A DNA stretch of 64,000 nucleotides from JAJXWB01 sp046349085 (GCA_046349085.1 JAXMDA010000013.1:1-64000); one strand, 5' to 3'; numbered from the stretch's first letter, positions 45,823 through 54,357 are shown. The notes: a model not told the origin generated them from the letters alone. Made by a program: numbers and translations.

Positions 45823-46364
45823 CCGCGACGGCCAAGGATTTCGCGTCGATCGCGCCTTTCTCGCCCGGCGCCGATTCGCGCCGCGGCGTCTTCACCGTCC
45901 AGGCGGCGGGCCAGTTGTTCGGCCTGCCCGTCGACGCGGTGCAGACCATCTTCCGTCTGCAGGCGGTCACGCCGGTGCCGCTCGGACCCGCCGTCGTCGC
46001 CGGCCTCGTCAACCTGCGCGGCAAGATCGTCGTCGCGCTGAGTCTCGAGAAACGCCTCGGCCTGCAGTCGAATGGCGGCGCGACGAGCGCGCTCGCCGTC
46101 GCGGTCGAACGGCGCGGCGAAACCTTTGCGCTCATCGTCGACGGCGTCGGCGACGCCATCGAATGCGAGGAGCACGAACGCATCTCGTCGCCGCGTCATA
46201 TCCACGACGAGCGCGCGCGCCTCACGGCGGCCTATTATCGCACCGCGGGCGGCATCCTGCCGATCCTCGACGTTGAAGCGCTCTTCGACATGCGCGCGGA
46301 CGCGCTCGTCGCGCGGCCCCCATCCCAGCAATCCACAAACTCCAGCGCCGGAGCGAGCCCATGA
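45819..46364 (+). CDS. cheW: chemotaxis coupling protein CheW
   Basis: 181 residues, one CheW domain: FTVQAAGQLFGLPVDAVQTIFRLQAVTPVPLGPAVVAGLVNLRGKIVVAL, SLEKRLGL, LIVDGVGDAIECEEHERI, YYRTAGGILPILDVEALF. Couples CheA to chemoreceptors. ATGA overlap with cheA in front and with cheY behind, so stoichiometric coupled translation is likely. Confidence 0.94.
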   Translation: MTATAKDFASIAPFSPGADSRRGVFTVQAAGQLFGLPVDAVQTIFRLQAVTPVPLGPAVVAGLVNLRGKIVVALSLEKRLGLQSNGGATSALAVAVERRGETFALIVDGVGDAIECEEHERISSPRHIHDERARLTAAYYRTAGGILPILDVEALFDMRADALVARPPSQQSTNSSAGASP

Positions 46365-46726
46365 AGCAGATATTGGTCGTCGACGATTCAGCCGTGATCC
46401 GAAAGATCGCGCGACGCATTCTCGACTCGATGCGCTTTTCCACGACCGAGGCCAACGATGGTCAGGAAGCGCTGCAGGCCTGCGGCGCGACCATGCCCGA
46501 CGGCATCCTTCTCGACTGGAACATGCCGGTGATGAACGGCTTCGAATTCCTGCAGCAATTGCGGCGCATGCCCGGCGGATCGAAGCCGAAGGTCGTCTTC
46601 TGCACCACCGAGAACGACGTCTCGCAGATCGCGCGCGCCATGCACGCCGGCGCCGACGAATACATCATGAAGCCATTCGACCGCCAGATCGTCCGTTCCA
46701 AGTTCGAGGAAATCGGCTTGATCTGA
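46361..46726 (+). CDS. cheY: single-domain response regulator CheY
   Basis: 121 residues, receiver only. Acidic pair Asp8-Asp9 (VVDDSAVIRKIARRIL), phospho-acceptor Asp52 (LLDWNMPVMNG), Thr82/Thr83 (VVFCTTENDV), Lys104 (YIMKPFDRQI). Transmits the CheA signal to the flagellar motor. Starts inside the cheW stop (ATGA). Confidence 0.95.
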   Translation: MKQILVVDDSAVIRKIARRILDSMRFSTTEANDGQEALQACGATMPDGILLDWNMPVMNGFEFLQQLRRMPGGSKPKVVFCTTENDVSQIARAMHAGADEYIMKPFDRQIVRSKFEEIGLI

Positions 46727-46756
46727 TGTCGATCGCTTCGATGCGAAAGTTGATTG

Positions 46757-47443
46757 ATGAATAAACTGGTTTCAGCTCGCGCAACCGCCACCGACGCCAT
46801 TTCGGGCAGTCGCGGCCAATTTGAATTGCGCCGTTTTTCCGTTCTCAATCCGCGCGTGCTCGTCGTCGGCGCATCGACCGGCGGTCCGCAGGCGCTCGCC
46901 GCGTTGCTGCCGCGCATCGGCCCGCGGCTGAAGGACGTTCCGGTCGTCGTCGTGCTGCACATGCCGACCAACTTCACCGACGTCGTCACAGGTCAGATCG
47001 CACAACTCACCGGCCTGCCGACGACCGCGGCGGTCAATGGCGAAGAGCTCAGACCCGGACGAATCTATTTCGCGCCCGGCGACACGCATCTCAAGGTCGT
47101 GCGCCTTGGCCCCTTCTACGCGCTCGCGCATTTCGACGGACCGCCCGAAAATTTCTGCAAGCCTGCCGTCGACGTGCTCTTCCGTTCGGCCGCCGACGCT
47201 TTCGGCCCTGGCGCGCTCGGCGTCGTGCTCACCGGCATGGGCGTCGACGGCCTCGAAGGTTCGCGCCGCATCGTTGACGCCGGCGGCAGCGTGATCGTGC
47301 AGGACGAGGCGTCGAGCGCCGTCTGGGGCATGCCCGGCGCGGTCGCGCGCGCAGGCCTTGCGGCCGCTGTCGCGCCGGTCGGCCAGCTCGCGGACGCCAT
47401 CGCCCTCCGCCTCGGCGGATCCAAGAAGTCGGAGGCCTCATGA
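46757..47443 (+). CDS. cheB: chemotaxis methylesterase CheB, catalytic domain only
   Basis: 228 residues. The CheB methylesterase domain is complete: VGASTGGPQALAALL (catalytic Ser40), VVLHMPTNFT (His), GVVLTGMGVDGLEGSR (Asp). The usual N-terminal receiver domain is missing; only about 30 residues precede the domain, so phosphorylation cannot directly control this enzyme. ATG 46757 gives MNKLVSARATA; GTTGATTG before it is a poor ribosome-binding site. It overlaps cheR by ATGA. Confidence 0.92.
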   Translation: MNKLVSARATATDAISGSRGQFELRRFSVLNPRVLVVGASTGGPQALAALLPRIGPRLKDVPVVVVLHMPTNFTDVVTGQIAQLTGLPTTAAVNGEELRPGRIYFAPGDTHLKVVRLGPFYALAHFDGPPENFCKPAVDVLFRSAADAFGPGALGVVLTGMGVDGLEGSRRIVDAGGSVIVQDEASSAVWGMPGAVARAGLAAAVAPVGQLADAIALRLGGSKKSEAS

Positions 47444-48282
47444 ACGCCTTCGACGAACTCGCGCGATTGCTCGGCGAGCGGATCGGCATGTCGATCGACC
47501 CGCGCCGCCGATCGTCGATCGAAGCGCGACTCTCCGGCCTCATGGCCGATTGCGGCTTTGCGGAGCCCGAAGACTTCGTGCGCCGCCTGCGATCGGGTCT
47601 CGACCCGGCGCTGATGACCAGGACCGTGGACGCCATGGTCACCTGCGAGACGCTGTTCTTTCGCGACCGGGCGCCGTTCGAGGCGATGCGCGGCGTCGTC
47701 CTTCCGAAGCTCAGGGAAGGCCGGCGCGACTTCCGCAACCTGCGCATCTGGAGCGCGGCCTGCGCCACCGGCCAGGAGCCCTATTCGATCGCCATGGTGA
47801 TGGACGACATGGCTCGAGATTTCGCCGGATGGCGCGTCGATATCGTCGCGTCCGACGTGTCGCAGGCGGCGCTGGCCGCCGCCCGCGCGGGAGTCTATTC
47901 GCAGTTCGAGGTGCAGCGCGGCCTGCCGACGCCCATGCTGCTGCGTTATTTCCGCAAGGACAGCCAAGGGTGGCGGGTCTCGGAACATCTGCAGGCCGCG
48001 ATCGACTTTCGCCACGTCAATCTCGTGTCCGATTTCGGCGCGCTCGGCCATTTCGACGTCGTGCTCTGCCGCAACGTGCTCATGTACATGGATGTGGATC
48101 GCCGTCGCGACATTCTCCGTCGCATCGCCGCGCAGCTTGCGCCCGACGGCTATCTCCTGCTCGGCGCGACCGAGACCATCGTCGGCCTCAGCGACGAGTT
48201 TGCTCCGACCCCGGGCTTCGCCGGGCTGTTCACGCACAGGCCGCAGAAGCGCGGCGCCGTCCGTCTCGTCGTCAATTCCTGA
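47440..48282 (+). CDS. cheR: chemoreceptor methyltransferase CheR
   Basis: 280 residues. N-terminal helical domain (FDELARLLGERIGMSIDPRRRSSIEARL), TRTVDAMVTCETLFFRD, SAM site IWSAACATGQEPYSIAM, and VVLCRNVLMYMDVDRRRDILRRIA. Methylates receptor glutamates, opposing CheB. ATGA overlap with cheB. Last gene of the che operon; a hairpin terminator shared with the convergent ctrA lies after it. Confidence 0.95.
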   Translation: MNAFDELARLLGERIGMSIDPRRRSSIEARLSGLMADCGFAEPEDFVRRLRSGLDPALMTRTVDAMVTCETLFFRDRAPFEAMRGVVLPKLREGRRDFRNLRIWSAACATGQEPYSIAMVMDDMARDFAGWRVDIVASDVSQAALAAARAGVYSQFEVQRGLPTPMLLRYFRKDSQGWRVSEHLQAAIDFRHVNLVSDFGALGHFDVVLCRNVLMYMDVDRRRDILRRIAAQLAPDGYLLLGATETIVGLSDEFAPTPGFAGLFTHRPQKRGAVRLVVNS

Positions 48283-48294
48283 AATCCGGCGCAA

Positions 48295-48323
48295 ACAAAA
48301 ACCCCGCGGATCGCTCCGCGGGG
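48295..48323 (-). terminator. terminator of ctrA, probably bidirectional
   Basis: CCCCGCGGA-TCGC-TCCGCGGGG. On the minus strand it is followed by TTTTTGTTT, so it ends ctrA transcripts; on the plus strand only CTT follows, giving weak cheR termination. Confidence 0.85.
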
Positions 48324-48348
48324 CTTGATCCGGTCCTGCGCCTTCGCG

Positions 48349-49050
48349 TCAGGCGGTGATGCGCTCTTCCGCTTCGTTCGGCTCGCGCAGCACGTAGCCG
48401 CGGCCCCAAACCGTCTCGATGTAGTTGCGGCCCTGGCTCGCGTTGGCGAGCTTCTTGCGCAGCTTGCAGATGAAAACGTCGATGATCTTGAGTTCCGGCT
48501 CGTCCATGCCGCCGTAGAGATGATTGAGGAACATCTCCTTGGTGAGCGTCGTGCCCTTGCGCAGCGAGAGCAGCTCGAGCATCTGGTATTCCTTGCCCGT
48601 CAGATGCACCCGGGCGCCATCCACTTCCACCGTCTTCTGGTCGAGATTGACGACGAGATCGCCGGTCGTGATGACCGATTGCGCATGACCCTTGGAGCGC
48701 CGCACGATCGCGTGAATGCGCGCGACCAGTTCGTCCTTGTGGAAAGGCTTGGTGAGGTAGTCGTCGGCGCCGAAGCCGAGGCCCTTGACCTTGTCCTCGA
48801 TGCCCGCGAGGCCCGAGAGAATGAGGATCGGCGTCTTGACCTTGGCGACGCGCAACGTGCGCAGCACCTCGTAGCCCGACATGTCCGGCAGGTTCAGGTC
48901 CAGCAGGATGATGTCGTAGTCGTAGAGCTTGCCGAGGTCGATGCCTTCTTCGCCCAGATCGGTCGTGTAGACGTTGAAGTTTTCGGACTTCAGCATCAGT
49001 TCGATGCTCTGCGCCGTGGCGCTGTCGTCTTCGATCAGTAGTACGCGCAT
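48349..49050 (-). CDS. ctrA: cell-cycle master regulator CtrA
   Basis: 233 residues, OmpR-type response regulator. MRVLLIEDDSATAQSIELML, phospho-acceptor Asp51 (DIILLDLNLPDMSGYEV), Lys in DDYLTKPFHKDEL, and the winged helix (LTGKEYQMLELLSLRKGTTLTKEMFLNHLYGGMDEPELKIIDVFICKLRKKL) are diagnostic for CtrA. Controls division, flagellar and envelope genes by binding TTAA-N7-TTAA. ChpT, SciP and likely targets are encoded nearby. A 7/8 CtrA box lies 261 bp upstream of the start, consistent with autoregulation. Confidence 0.97.
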   Translation of the reverse strand: MRVLLIEDDSATAQSIELMLKSENFNVYTTDLGEEGIDLGKLYDYDIILLDLNLPDMSGYEVLRTLRVAKVKTPILILSGLAGIEDKVKGLGFGADDYLTKPFHKDELVARIHAIVRRSKGHAQSVITTGDLVVNLDQKTVEVDGARVHLTGKEYQMLELLSLRKGTTLTKEMFLNHLYGGMDEPELKIIDVFICKLRKKLANASQGRNYIETVWGRGYVLREPNEAEERITA

Positions 49051-49517
49051 CAGCAGTCCCCACCCTTCCCCGTCCCGCGCCGGCCGGTTCGTCCGCCCCC
49101 GGCACATGGCGCCCGGTATGTCGTCATCAAACTCAAATCGATCTTCCGTTAACTCTACCGCCCGAATGGTTAACAAATGGTTCGGGCTGAACCTTGGCCT
49201 CAAGCGCAGGTCGCAGCTGCTGGCGCGACACTCTGCTGACGCAACGGAATCGTACCGGCCTGCGCGCGGTCGGTTTTCCGCCGGACGCAAAAGACTGTTA
49301 AGCAAACGAGTTAACGAAAGGTTAGGCTGTCGCCTGTCGAACGCTGCGCAGCAAAACGAATCGCTGCTTCGACACTCGCCCCTGCGGATTTTTTTGTCCA
49401 GCGCCTTCGTTGGGTAACCATCGAGCAACCTCCGCGATTCATACTGAACGTGTCTCGCGGATCATGGCTAATGCGTAACCACAACGAGTTCGGACAGACG
49501 TCCTGGAGTGCCGTGTA
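49051..49517. other. 467-bp ctrA/fliJ intergenic region with several TTAA half-sites
   Basis: Non-coding space between divergent ctrA and fliJ. It contains GTTAAC at 49148 and 49169, TTAA at 49298 and 49311, and a near-complete CtrA box at 49311-49325. No gene or stable terminator seen. Expected to hold the ctrA promoters and the fliJ promoter. Confidence 0.5.
49311..49325. promoter_or_regulatory. near-consensus CtrA box between ctrA and fliJ
   Basis: TTAA-CGAAAGG-TTAG, 7 of 8 positions of the CtrA consensus, spacing exact. A third TTAA lies 9 bases before it. Confidence 0.55.
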
Positions 49518-49922
49518 ATGAAGTCGCGGGATACCTTGCTGAGATTGAAGCGCTTTCAGGCGGACGAAAAGCGCCGCCGCGTGACCCAGCTCGAGCTGAT
49601 GATCGCCGAGTTCAATCGGATGGCCGGCGATCTCGATCGGGAAATCGCCACCGAAGAACAGCGTGCGCGCATTTCCGATCCCACGCACTTCGCCTATCCG
49701 ACCTATGCGCGCGCTGCGCGCAGCCGCCGCGACAATCTGCTCAGCTCCATCGAGGAATTGCGCGGGCAACTCGACGAGGCCAAGGCGCGGCTCGACGAGG
49801 CCATGGCCGAGGTGGCCAAGGCCGAAACGCTCGAGGGCCGCGAAAAGGCCACCGACCGGCTGGCCGATGTCCTGCGTCCGGCCGATCTGGGGCTGATGGG
49901 CATGCGCGCCGCCCGCGCCTGA
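49518..49922 (+). CDS. fliJ: FliJ-family flagellar export protein
   Basis: 134 residues, almost wholly helical: MKSRDTLLRLKRFQADEKRRRVTQLELMIAEFNRMAGDLDREIATEEQRA at the N-terminus is typical of alphaproteobacterial FliJ. FliJ is the coiled-coil stalk of the flagellar export ATPase. Its usual partner fliI is not beside it here. Divergent from ctrA and likely CtrA controlled. A terminator follows 21 bp after the stop, so it is a single-gene unit. Confidence 0.85.
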   Translation: MKSRDTLLRLKRFQADEKRRRVTQLELMIAEFNRMAGDLDREIATEEQRARISDPTHFAYPTYARAARSRRDNLLSSIEELRGQLDEAKARLDEAMAEVAKAETLEGREKATDRLADVLRPADLGLMGMRAARA

Positions 49923-49943
49923 AGGAACTCGAGACTCTCGTGA

Positions 49944-49973
49944 AACGCCGCCCTTCGGGCGGCGTTTGTTTTA
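49944..49973 (+). terminator. intrinsic terminator after fliJ
   Basis: AAACGCCGCCC-TTC-GGGCGGCGTTT, then GTTTTA. Confidence 0.9.
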
Positions 49974-50048
49974 TGTGGCCGGCTTGCGAAGCGCGGACGC
50001 CTCGTGCATGGGTGGCCCCAAGCCCGTTTTTTCGGGCGCAGGAGCAAA

Positions 50049-51032
50049 ATGAAGCGAGCCCTCGACTATCTCTGGCCCCTGCTCGGCATGGCCGCCGTGC
50101 TCGTCGCCTTCTGGCTGCTCGCGCGGGAGTTTCGCGGGGAGTCGGTGCGCCAGGACGTAATGGCCGCGCTTCAGGCGATACCGGCGCATCGCTATCTGCT
50201 GGCAGCCCTGTCGACGCTCTGCGCCTACGCCGCGCTTGCCTGGTACGACCGCATCGCGCTGCTGCATCTGGGCGTGAAGCACATTTCCTGGACGTTCGTG
50301 TCCGTATGCTCGTTCACGACCTACGCCCTGTCGCACAACATCGGGGCGTCCGTGTTTTCCGGCGCCATGGTCCGGTATCGCGCCTATTCCAGCAAAGGGC
50401 TGGACGCCGCGCAGGTCGCGGTTCTCGTTGCGCTCTGCTCCTTCACCTTCTTCCTCGGCACGGTGCTGCTCGGCGGCCTCGTCCTGGTCTTCGAGCCCGA
50501 GCAATTGAGCCGTCTGGAGGGGCTCCTGCCGGCCGCGCTGACCAATGTCGATACGTCGCGCCTGCTGGGCTTGGCCATGCTCGCCATCGTCGCGCTCTAC
50601 GCCATTGGTTCGATCCTGCACTTCAAGCCGCGCCAGTTCGGCAAGTTCCGCCTCGAATACCCGCGCCCCCCGATCATGGGTCGTCAGATGATCGCCGCGC
50701 CGATGGAATTGCTCGGCGCCGCCGGCATCATCTACTTCGCGCTTCCCGCCGAAGGGAACCCGGGCTTCTTCGTCGTTCTGGCCGTCTTCCTCGCCTCGTT
50801 CTCGGCGGGCCTCGTCTCGAATGCGCCGGGCGGCCTCGGCGTCTTCGAGCTCGTCTTCATCAAGGCCATGCCGGCGCTCGCCAAGAGCAAGGTGCTGGCC
50901 GCGCTTCTCGTGTTCCGCCTCTTCTATCTGCTGATCCCGCTCGCCATCGCGCTCGTGGTGGTCATCCTGTTCGAGCGCCAGCGCCTGATGGAGGTCATGC
51001 GCGAGGGCGGGGATCGGAAGAGCGACGGCTGA
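50049..51032 (+). CDS. YbhN/UPF0104-type membrane protein (LPG synthase TM-region family)
   Basis: 327 residues with about eight hydrophobic helices. Matches the lysylphosphatidylglycerol synthase transmembrane (flippase-like) region: YLLAALSTLCAYAALAWYDRIAL, YALSHNIGASVFSGAMVRYRAYSSKGL, and SAGLVSNAPGGLGVFELVFIKAM. No C-terminal aminoacyltransferase domain, so it is only the membrane part and may move lipids. AGGAG precedes ATG 50049. Convergent with sciP over a shared terminator. Confidence 0.88.
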   Translation: MKRALDYLWPLLGMAAVLVAFWLLAREFRGESVRQDVMAALQAIPAHRYLLAALSTLCAYAALAWYDRIALLHLGVKHISWTFVSVCSFTTYALSHNIGASVFSGAMVRYRAYSSKGLDAAQVAVLVALCSFTFFLGTVLLGGLVLVFEPEQLSRLEGLLPAALTNVDTSRLLGLAMLAIVALYAIGSILHFKPRQFGKFRLEYPRPPIMGRQMIAAPMELLGAAGIIYFALPAEGNPGFFVVLAVFLASFSAGLVSNAPGGLGVFELVFIKAMPALAKSKVLAALLVFRLFYLLIPLAIALVVVILFERQRLMEVMREGGDRKSDG

Positions 51033-51055
51033 AGCGCCCTGCCCTTTGCGCCGAC

Positions 51056-51088
51056 AAAAAAAGCGCCGGCTTGCGCCGGCGCTTTTTT
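51056..51088. terminator. bidirectional terminator between the YbhN-like gene and sciP
   Basis: AAAAAAGCGCCGGC-TTGC-GCCGGCGCTTTTTT: perfect stem with A-run and T-run on either side. Confidence 0.93.
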
Positions 51089-51103
51089 CGGATCGAAGAC
51101 GTC

Positions 51104-51379
51104 TCAGGCGCGGTACTGCTGGATCCGGGTGGTGCGCAGGCCCGCAAGTCCATGCTGGTCGATCGACATCTGCCAGCTCAGGAATTCATCGACGGTGAGC
51201 GTATAGCGGCTGCAGGCGTCTTCCAGCGAAAGCAGGCCGCCACGCACCGCAGCGACGACTTCGGCCTTGCGCCTGATGACCCAGCGCTTGGTCGAGGGCG
51301 GAGGCAAATCGGCGACGGTCAACGGACTTCCGTCCGGTCCGATCACATACTTGACCCGTGGGCGGTAGGCTTCGGTCAT
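51104..51379 (-). CDS. sciP: CtrA inhibitor SciP
   Basis: 91 residues of the DUF1153/SciP family: YRPRVKYVIGPDGSPLTVADLPPPSTKRWVIRRKAEVVAAVRGGLLSLEDACSRYTLTVDEFLSWQ, an HTH that binds CtrA and blocks its activation of transcription in Caulobacter. Start ATG 51379 (MTEAYRP) gives the family length; in-frame sequence upstream is not conserved-looking. A 7/8 CtrA box 56 bp upstream fits the known activation of sciP by CtrA. Confidence 0.95.
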   Translation of the reverse strand: MTEAYRPRVKYVIGPDGSPLTVADLPPPSTKRWVIRRKAEVVAAVRGGLLSLEDACSRYTLTVDEFLSWQMSIDQHGLAGLRTTRIQQYRA

Positions 51380-51434
51380 AAGATTACTCACACACTCGAC
51401 TGACCACTTCGAATGCAACTCTAGATGCGCCCGC

Positions 51435-51449
51435 TTAAGATTTACCTAA
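51435..51449 (-). promoter_or_regulatory. near-consensus CtrA box upstream of sciP
   Basis: Minus strand TTAG-GTAAATC-TTAA, 7 of 8 with exact spacing, 56 bp before the sciP start. The rest of the 258-bp space to the stress-protein gene is AT-richer and shows no gene. Confidence 0.65.
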
Positions 51450-51637
51450 ACGGCGGGGGGCGTAAAAACCCAAAAATTCGTGAAAAATCTTTAGTTTAGC
51501 TGCCCGAAAAGCGCGACCGTCGGCGTTTTCGTTTCAGTTCGGCGCAGACCGAAATCGTCCGTTAACCATGATCGCGGCGAGCTTCAGCCCGCCGCTTTCC
51601 TGACATAGTCTTGAAGGCCGGCCGGCGGCTTCCCCGT

Positions 51638-52453
51638 TCAGTGCGACAGCAGCACCGGCAGCGTCATGTGCTTCAGCATGAAGCGCGAACCGGAGCCGCG
51701 CGAGAAGCGCGGATAGCCCTGGCCGCCAAACGCGCCGATGACGAGCAGATCGGCCGAGGCGTCGGCGGCCTCGTTCAGAAGCGCGTCCATCAGCCCGATG
51801 TCGGAGGCCAGCGCCTGATCGGCGCGCGCCTCGATCCCGTGCGCCTTAAGATGGGCGACGGCCAGGTCGAGCGAAGCCTTGCGATAATCGATCGCCGGAT
51901 CTCCGGGCTTGGAGACGGAGACGACGACGGCCTTCGCGTCCTGCGCCGACAGGCGAACGCCATCGCCCATGGCGCGCGCCGCCTCGCGGGACTCGTTCCA
52001 CGCAAACATCGGTCGATGGCCGACATCGGCGAAATGGCCGGCGTGCGGCACGACCAGCGCCGGCCGACCGGAATCCACCACGATACGCTCGATCAGGTCG
52101 CTCGGCGTCGCGTGAGAGTCGGGCGCGGGCTGGCCGCAGATGACGAGGTCGAAATGCCGGGCCAGGTCGATCGCCTGCACAATGATGTCGGAATCCTCGC
52201 CCCGGTTCAGATCCATGAAGGCCCGGTCGGCCAGGCCGCCGGTCGCCGCCATGAAGGCGGCTTCGGCGGCGTCGCGGGCGGCGACATATTCCGCTGGCGG
52301 CCACGCGGCCACGACGCCCGAGGTCACCGAACGCTGCGTCTGCGCGAACACGCCGACGAGCCGCGAGCCGAGCCGCTTTGCGAGCGTGGCCGCCAGTTCG
52401 AGGCGAGCCTTCGTCTGGGCAGTGGAATCGAGGTGCACGAGCAGATGGCGCAT
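51638..52453 (-). CDS. tandem universal stress protein
   Basis: 271 residues, two UspA-like halves. Half 1: MRHLLVHLDSTAQTKARLELAATLAKRLGSRLVGVFAQT, DLVICGQ and RPALVVPHAG; half 2 ends ASADLLVIGAFGGQGYPRFSRGSGSRFMLKHMTLPVLLSH, containing the ATP-binding GxxGxxRxxxGSxxxxxL-like motif. Cytoplasmic stress protein. ATG 52453 chosen because the preceding in-frame residues are non-homologous. Divergent from the enoyl-CoA hydratase gene. Confidence 0.9.
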   Translation of the reverse strand: MRHLLVHLDSTAQTKARLELAATLAKRLGSRLVGVFAQTQRSVTSGVVAAWPPAEYVAARDAAEAAFMAATGGLADRAFMDLNRGEDSDIIVQAIDLARHFDLVICGQPAPDSHATPSDLIERIVVDSGRPALVVPHAGHFADVGHRPMFAWNESREAARAMGDGVRLSAQDAKAVVVSVSKPGDPAIDYRKASLDLAVAHLKAHGIEARADQALASDIGLMDALLNEAADASADLLVIGAFGGQGYPRFSRGSGSRFMLKHMTLPVLLSH

Positions 52454-52618
52454 TGTTGGTCTTCTCCAGGTCCACCGCCGTCTGTGCGGCGCGCAGCATC
52501 GGTCGCCTGTTTCGGGTCCGGATACATTGCGCTGCATCAATCGCGCCGGCCAAATCGCAGCCTTGTGTTTCGCTGGTCCATGCAGTCTCTTGCGCGCCGA
52601 AGAACTTGAGGAGCGGAC

Positions 52619-53401
52619 ATGAGCGCAGGCAGGATCGACGCGCGGGCGGATGGGCCGATCGGCTGGATTGTCTTCGACAACCAGAAGCGTCGCAACGCCA
52701 TGTCGTTGGGCATGTGGACCGGTTTGACGGAGGCGCTCCAGCGGTTCGGCGGCGATCCGCAGATCCGTGTCGTCGTCCTGCGCGGCGCGGGCGACACGGC
52801 TTTCGTGTCAGGCGCCGACATTTCCGAATTCGACGCCCACCGCTCCGACGCCGCCGCGGCGGCCGACTATGCCCGGGCCACCGACGGCGCGTGGAAGGCG
52901 CTTGGCGCCTTCGACAAGCCGATGATCGCGATGATCCAGGGCTTCTGCTTTGGCGGCGGCGTGGCCATCGCCATGAAGGCGGACCTGCGCATCGCCGGCG
53001 ACAATTCCCTTTACGCCATTCCCGCCGCGCGGCTGGGCATCGCCTATCCGCCGCATTCGGTGCGCGATCTCGTGTCGCTGGTCGGTCCCGCCAAGGCCAA
53101 GGAAATCCTGTTCACCGGCGCGCGCTTCGACGCCGTCGCAGCCCAGGCGATCGGCCTCGTCAACCGCGTCGTCCCCGTCAGTCATCTGGAGGCTGAAGTG
53201 GCCGCGCTCTGCGCGACCATCGCGGAAAACGCGCCGCTGACCATTCGCGCCGCCAAGGAGACCATCGACCAGATCGCCCGCGACGCACCCGACGCCAAGC
53301 GGGTCGCCGAACGCGTCGCCGCCTGCTTCGACAGCGCCGACTATGCCGAAGGGCGCCGCGCCTTCATGGAGAAGCGCCGCCCGGTCTTCAGCGGGCGTTG
53401 A
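52619..53401 (+). CDS. enoyl-CoA hydratase/isomerase family protein
   Basis: 260 residues, crotonase fold. GWIVFDNQKRRNAMSLGMW, oxyanion region GDTAFVSGADISEF, MIQGFCFGGGVAIAMKADLRIAGDNSLYAIPAARLGIAYPP, and KEILFTGARFDAVAAQAIGLVNRVVP. The usual catalytic Glu pair is not clear: the AARLGIAYPPHS segment lacks the typical PExxLG Glu, so it may not be a standard hydratase. GAGGAGCGGAC precedes the ATG. It precedes the hydrolase gene by 7 bp. Confidence 0.9.
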   Translation: MSAGRIDARADGPIGWIVFDNQKRRNAMSLGMWTGLTEALQRFGGDPQIRVVVLRGAGDTAFVSGADISEFDAHRSDAAAAADYARATDGAWKALGAFDKPMIAMIQGFCFGGGVAIAMKADLRIAGDNSLYAIPAARLGIAYPPHSVRDLVSLVGPAKAKEILFTGARFDAVAAQAIGLVNRVVPVSHLEAEVAALCATIAENAPLTIRAAKETIDQIARDAPDAKRVAERVAACFDSADYAEGRRAFMEKRRPVFSGR

Positions 53402-53408
53402 GCGGGCC

Positions 53409-54302
53409 ATGCGCGAAAATCGCCTCGTCGCCGGCGTGCTCGACATCGCCTGGCGCCAATATGGCGCCGACGACGGCTGGCCATGCATTCTCAGCCACGG
53501 CTTTCCTTACGACGTCCATGCCTATGCCGACGTCGCGCCGCTTCTGGCGACCGCAGGCGCGCGCGTGATCGTTCCCTACCTGCGCGGCTACGGCCCCACG
53601 CGATTCGTCTCCGAGGATACGCCGCGCTCGGGCGAACAGGCCGCGCTCGCCGCCGATCTCAAGGCGTTGATGGACGCGCTGCGCATCCATCGGGCCACGC
53701 TCGCCGGCTACGACTGGGGCGGGCGCGCGGGTTGCATCGTCGCCGTGCTCTGGCCCGAGCGCGTGGAGGCGCTGGTGTCGGGCAATTCCTACAACATCCA
53801 GAATATCGCGCGCGCCATGGAGCCGGCCTCCCCGCGCGAGGAAGCGGCGCTCTGGTATCAATATTACTTCCACAACGAGCGCGGACGACGCGGACTTGCC
53901 GCCGACCGGCGCGGCGTTGCGCGCCTGCTCTGGCGCATGTGGTCGCCGACCTGGGACTTCGACGAGGCGACGTTCGCGCGCACGGCGCAGGCCTTCGACA
54001 ATCCCGATTTCGTCGACGTCGTGATCCATTCCTACCGCCATCGCTACGGGCTGGCGGCCGGCGATCCGGCCTATGCGGGGATCGAAGCCCGTCTCGTCGC
54101 GCAACCGTCGATCGCCGTTCCGGCCATCTCGATCGACGGCGACGCGGACGGCGTCAATTTCGGCACGGCGCATCACCGGACGAAGTTCGCCGGCCCGCAT
54201 GAGCATCGCGTGTTTCATGCTGCAGGGCACAATTTGCCGCAGGAGCGACCGGCCGAATGGGCGCGCGCCGTGCTGGACGCGCGCGCCTTTGCACAGGCAT
54301 GA
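53409..54302 (+). CDS. alpha/beta hydrolase, epoxide hydrolase/haloalkane dehalogenase-like
   Basis: 297 residues. The oxyanion motif SHGFP and the nucleophile motif GYDWGGRAG place the catalytic residue as Asp, as in epoxide hydrolases and haloalkane dehalogenases rather than Ser esterases. VPYLRGYGPTRFV, an Asp in SIDGDADGV and His in HAAGHNLPQERP complete the triad. Begins 7 bp after the enoyl-CoA hydratase, so in operon with it. Substrate unknown. Confidence 0.9.
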   Translation: MRENRLVAGVLDIAWRQYGADDGWPCILSHGFPYDVHAYADVAPLLATAGARVIVPYLRGYGPTRFVSEDTPRSGEQAALAADLKALMDALRIHRATLAGYDWGGRAGCIVAVLWPERVEALVSGNSYNIQNIARAMEPASPREEAALWYQYYFHNERGRRGLAADRRGVARLLWRMWSPTWDFDEATFARTAQAFDNPDFVDVVIHSYRHRYGLAAGDPAYAGIEARLVAQPSIAVPAISIDGDADGVNFGTAHHRTKFAGPHEHRVFHAAGHNLPQERPAEWARAVLDARAFAQA

Positions 54303-54357
54303 GGCCCCATCGCCTGACGTCCAATTGACACGGCCAAGATGCGGTCCGTATGAAATA

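Noticed and set aside
49298..49314. TTAA ... TTAA pair upstream of ctrA as a CtrA box
   Set aside because: Spacing is 9 bases, not 7; the neighbouring TTAA-N7-TTAG is the better site.
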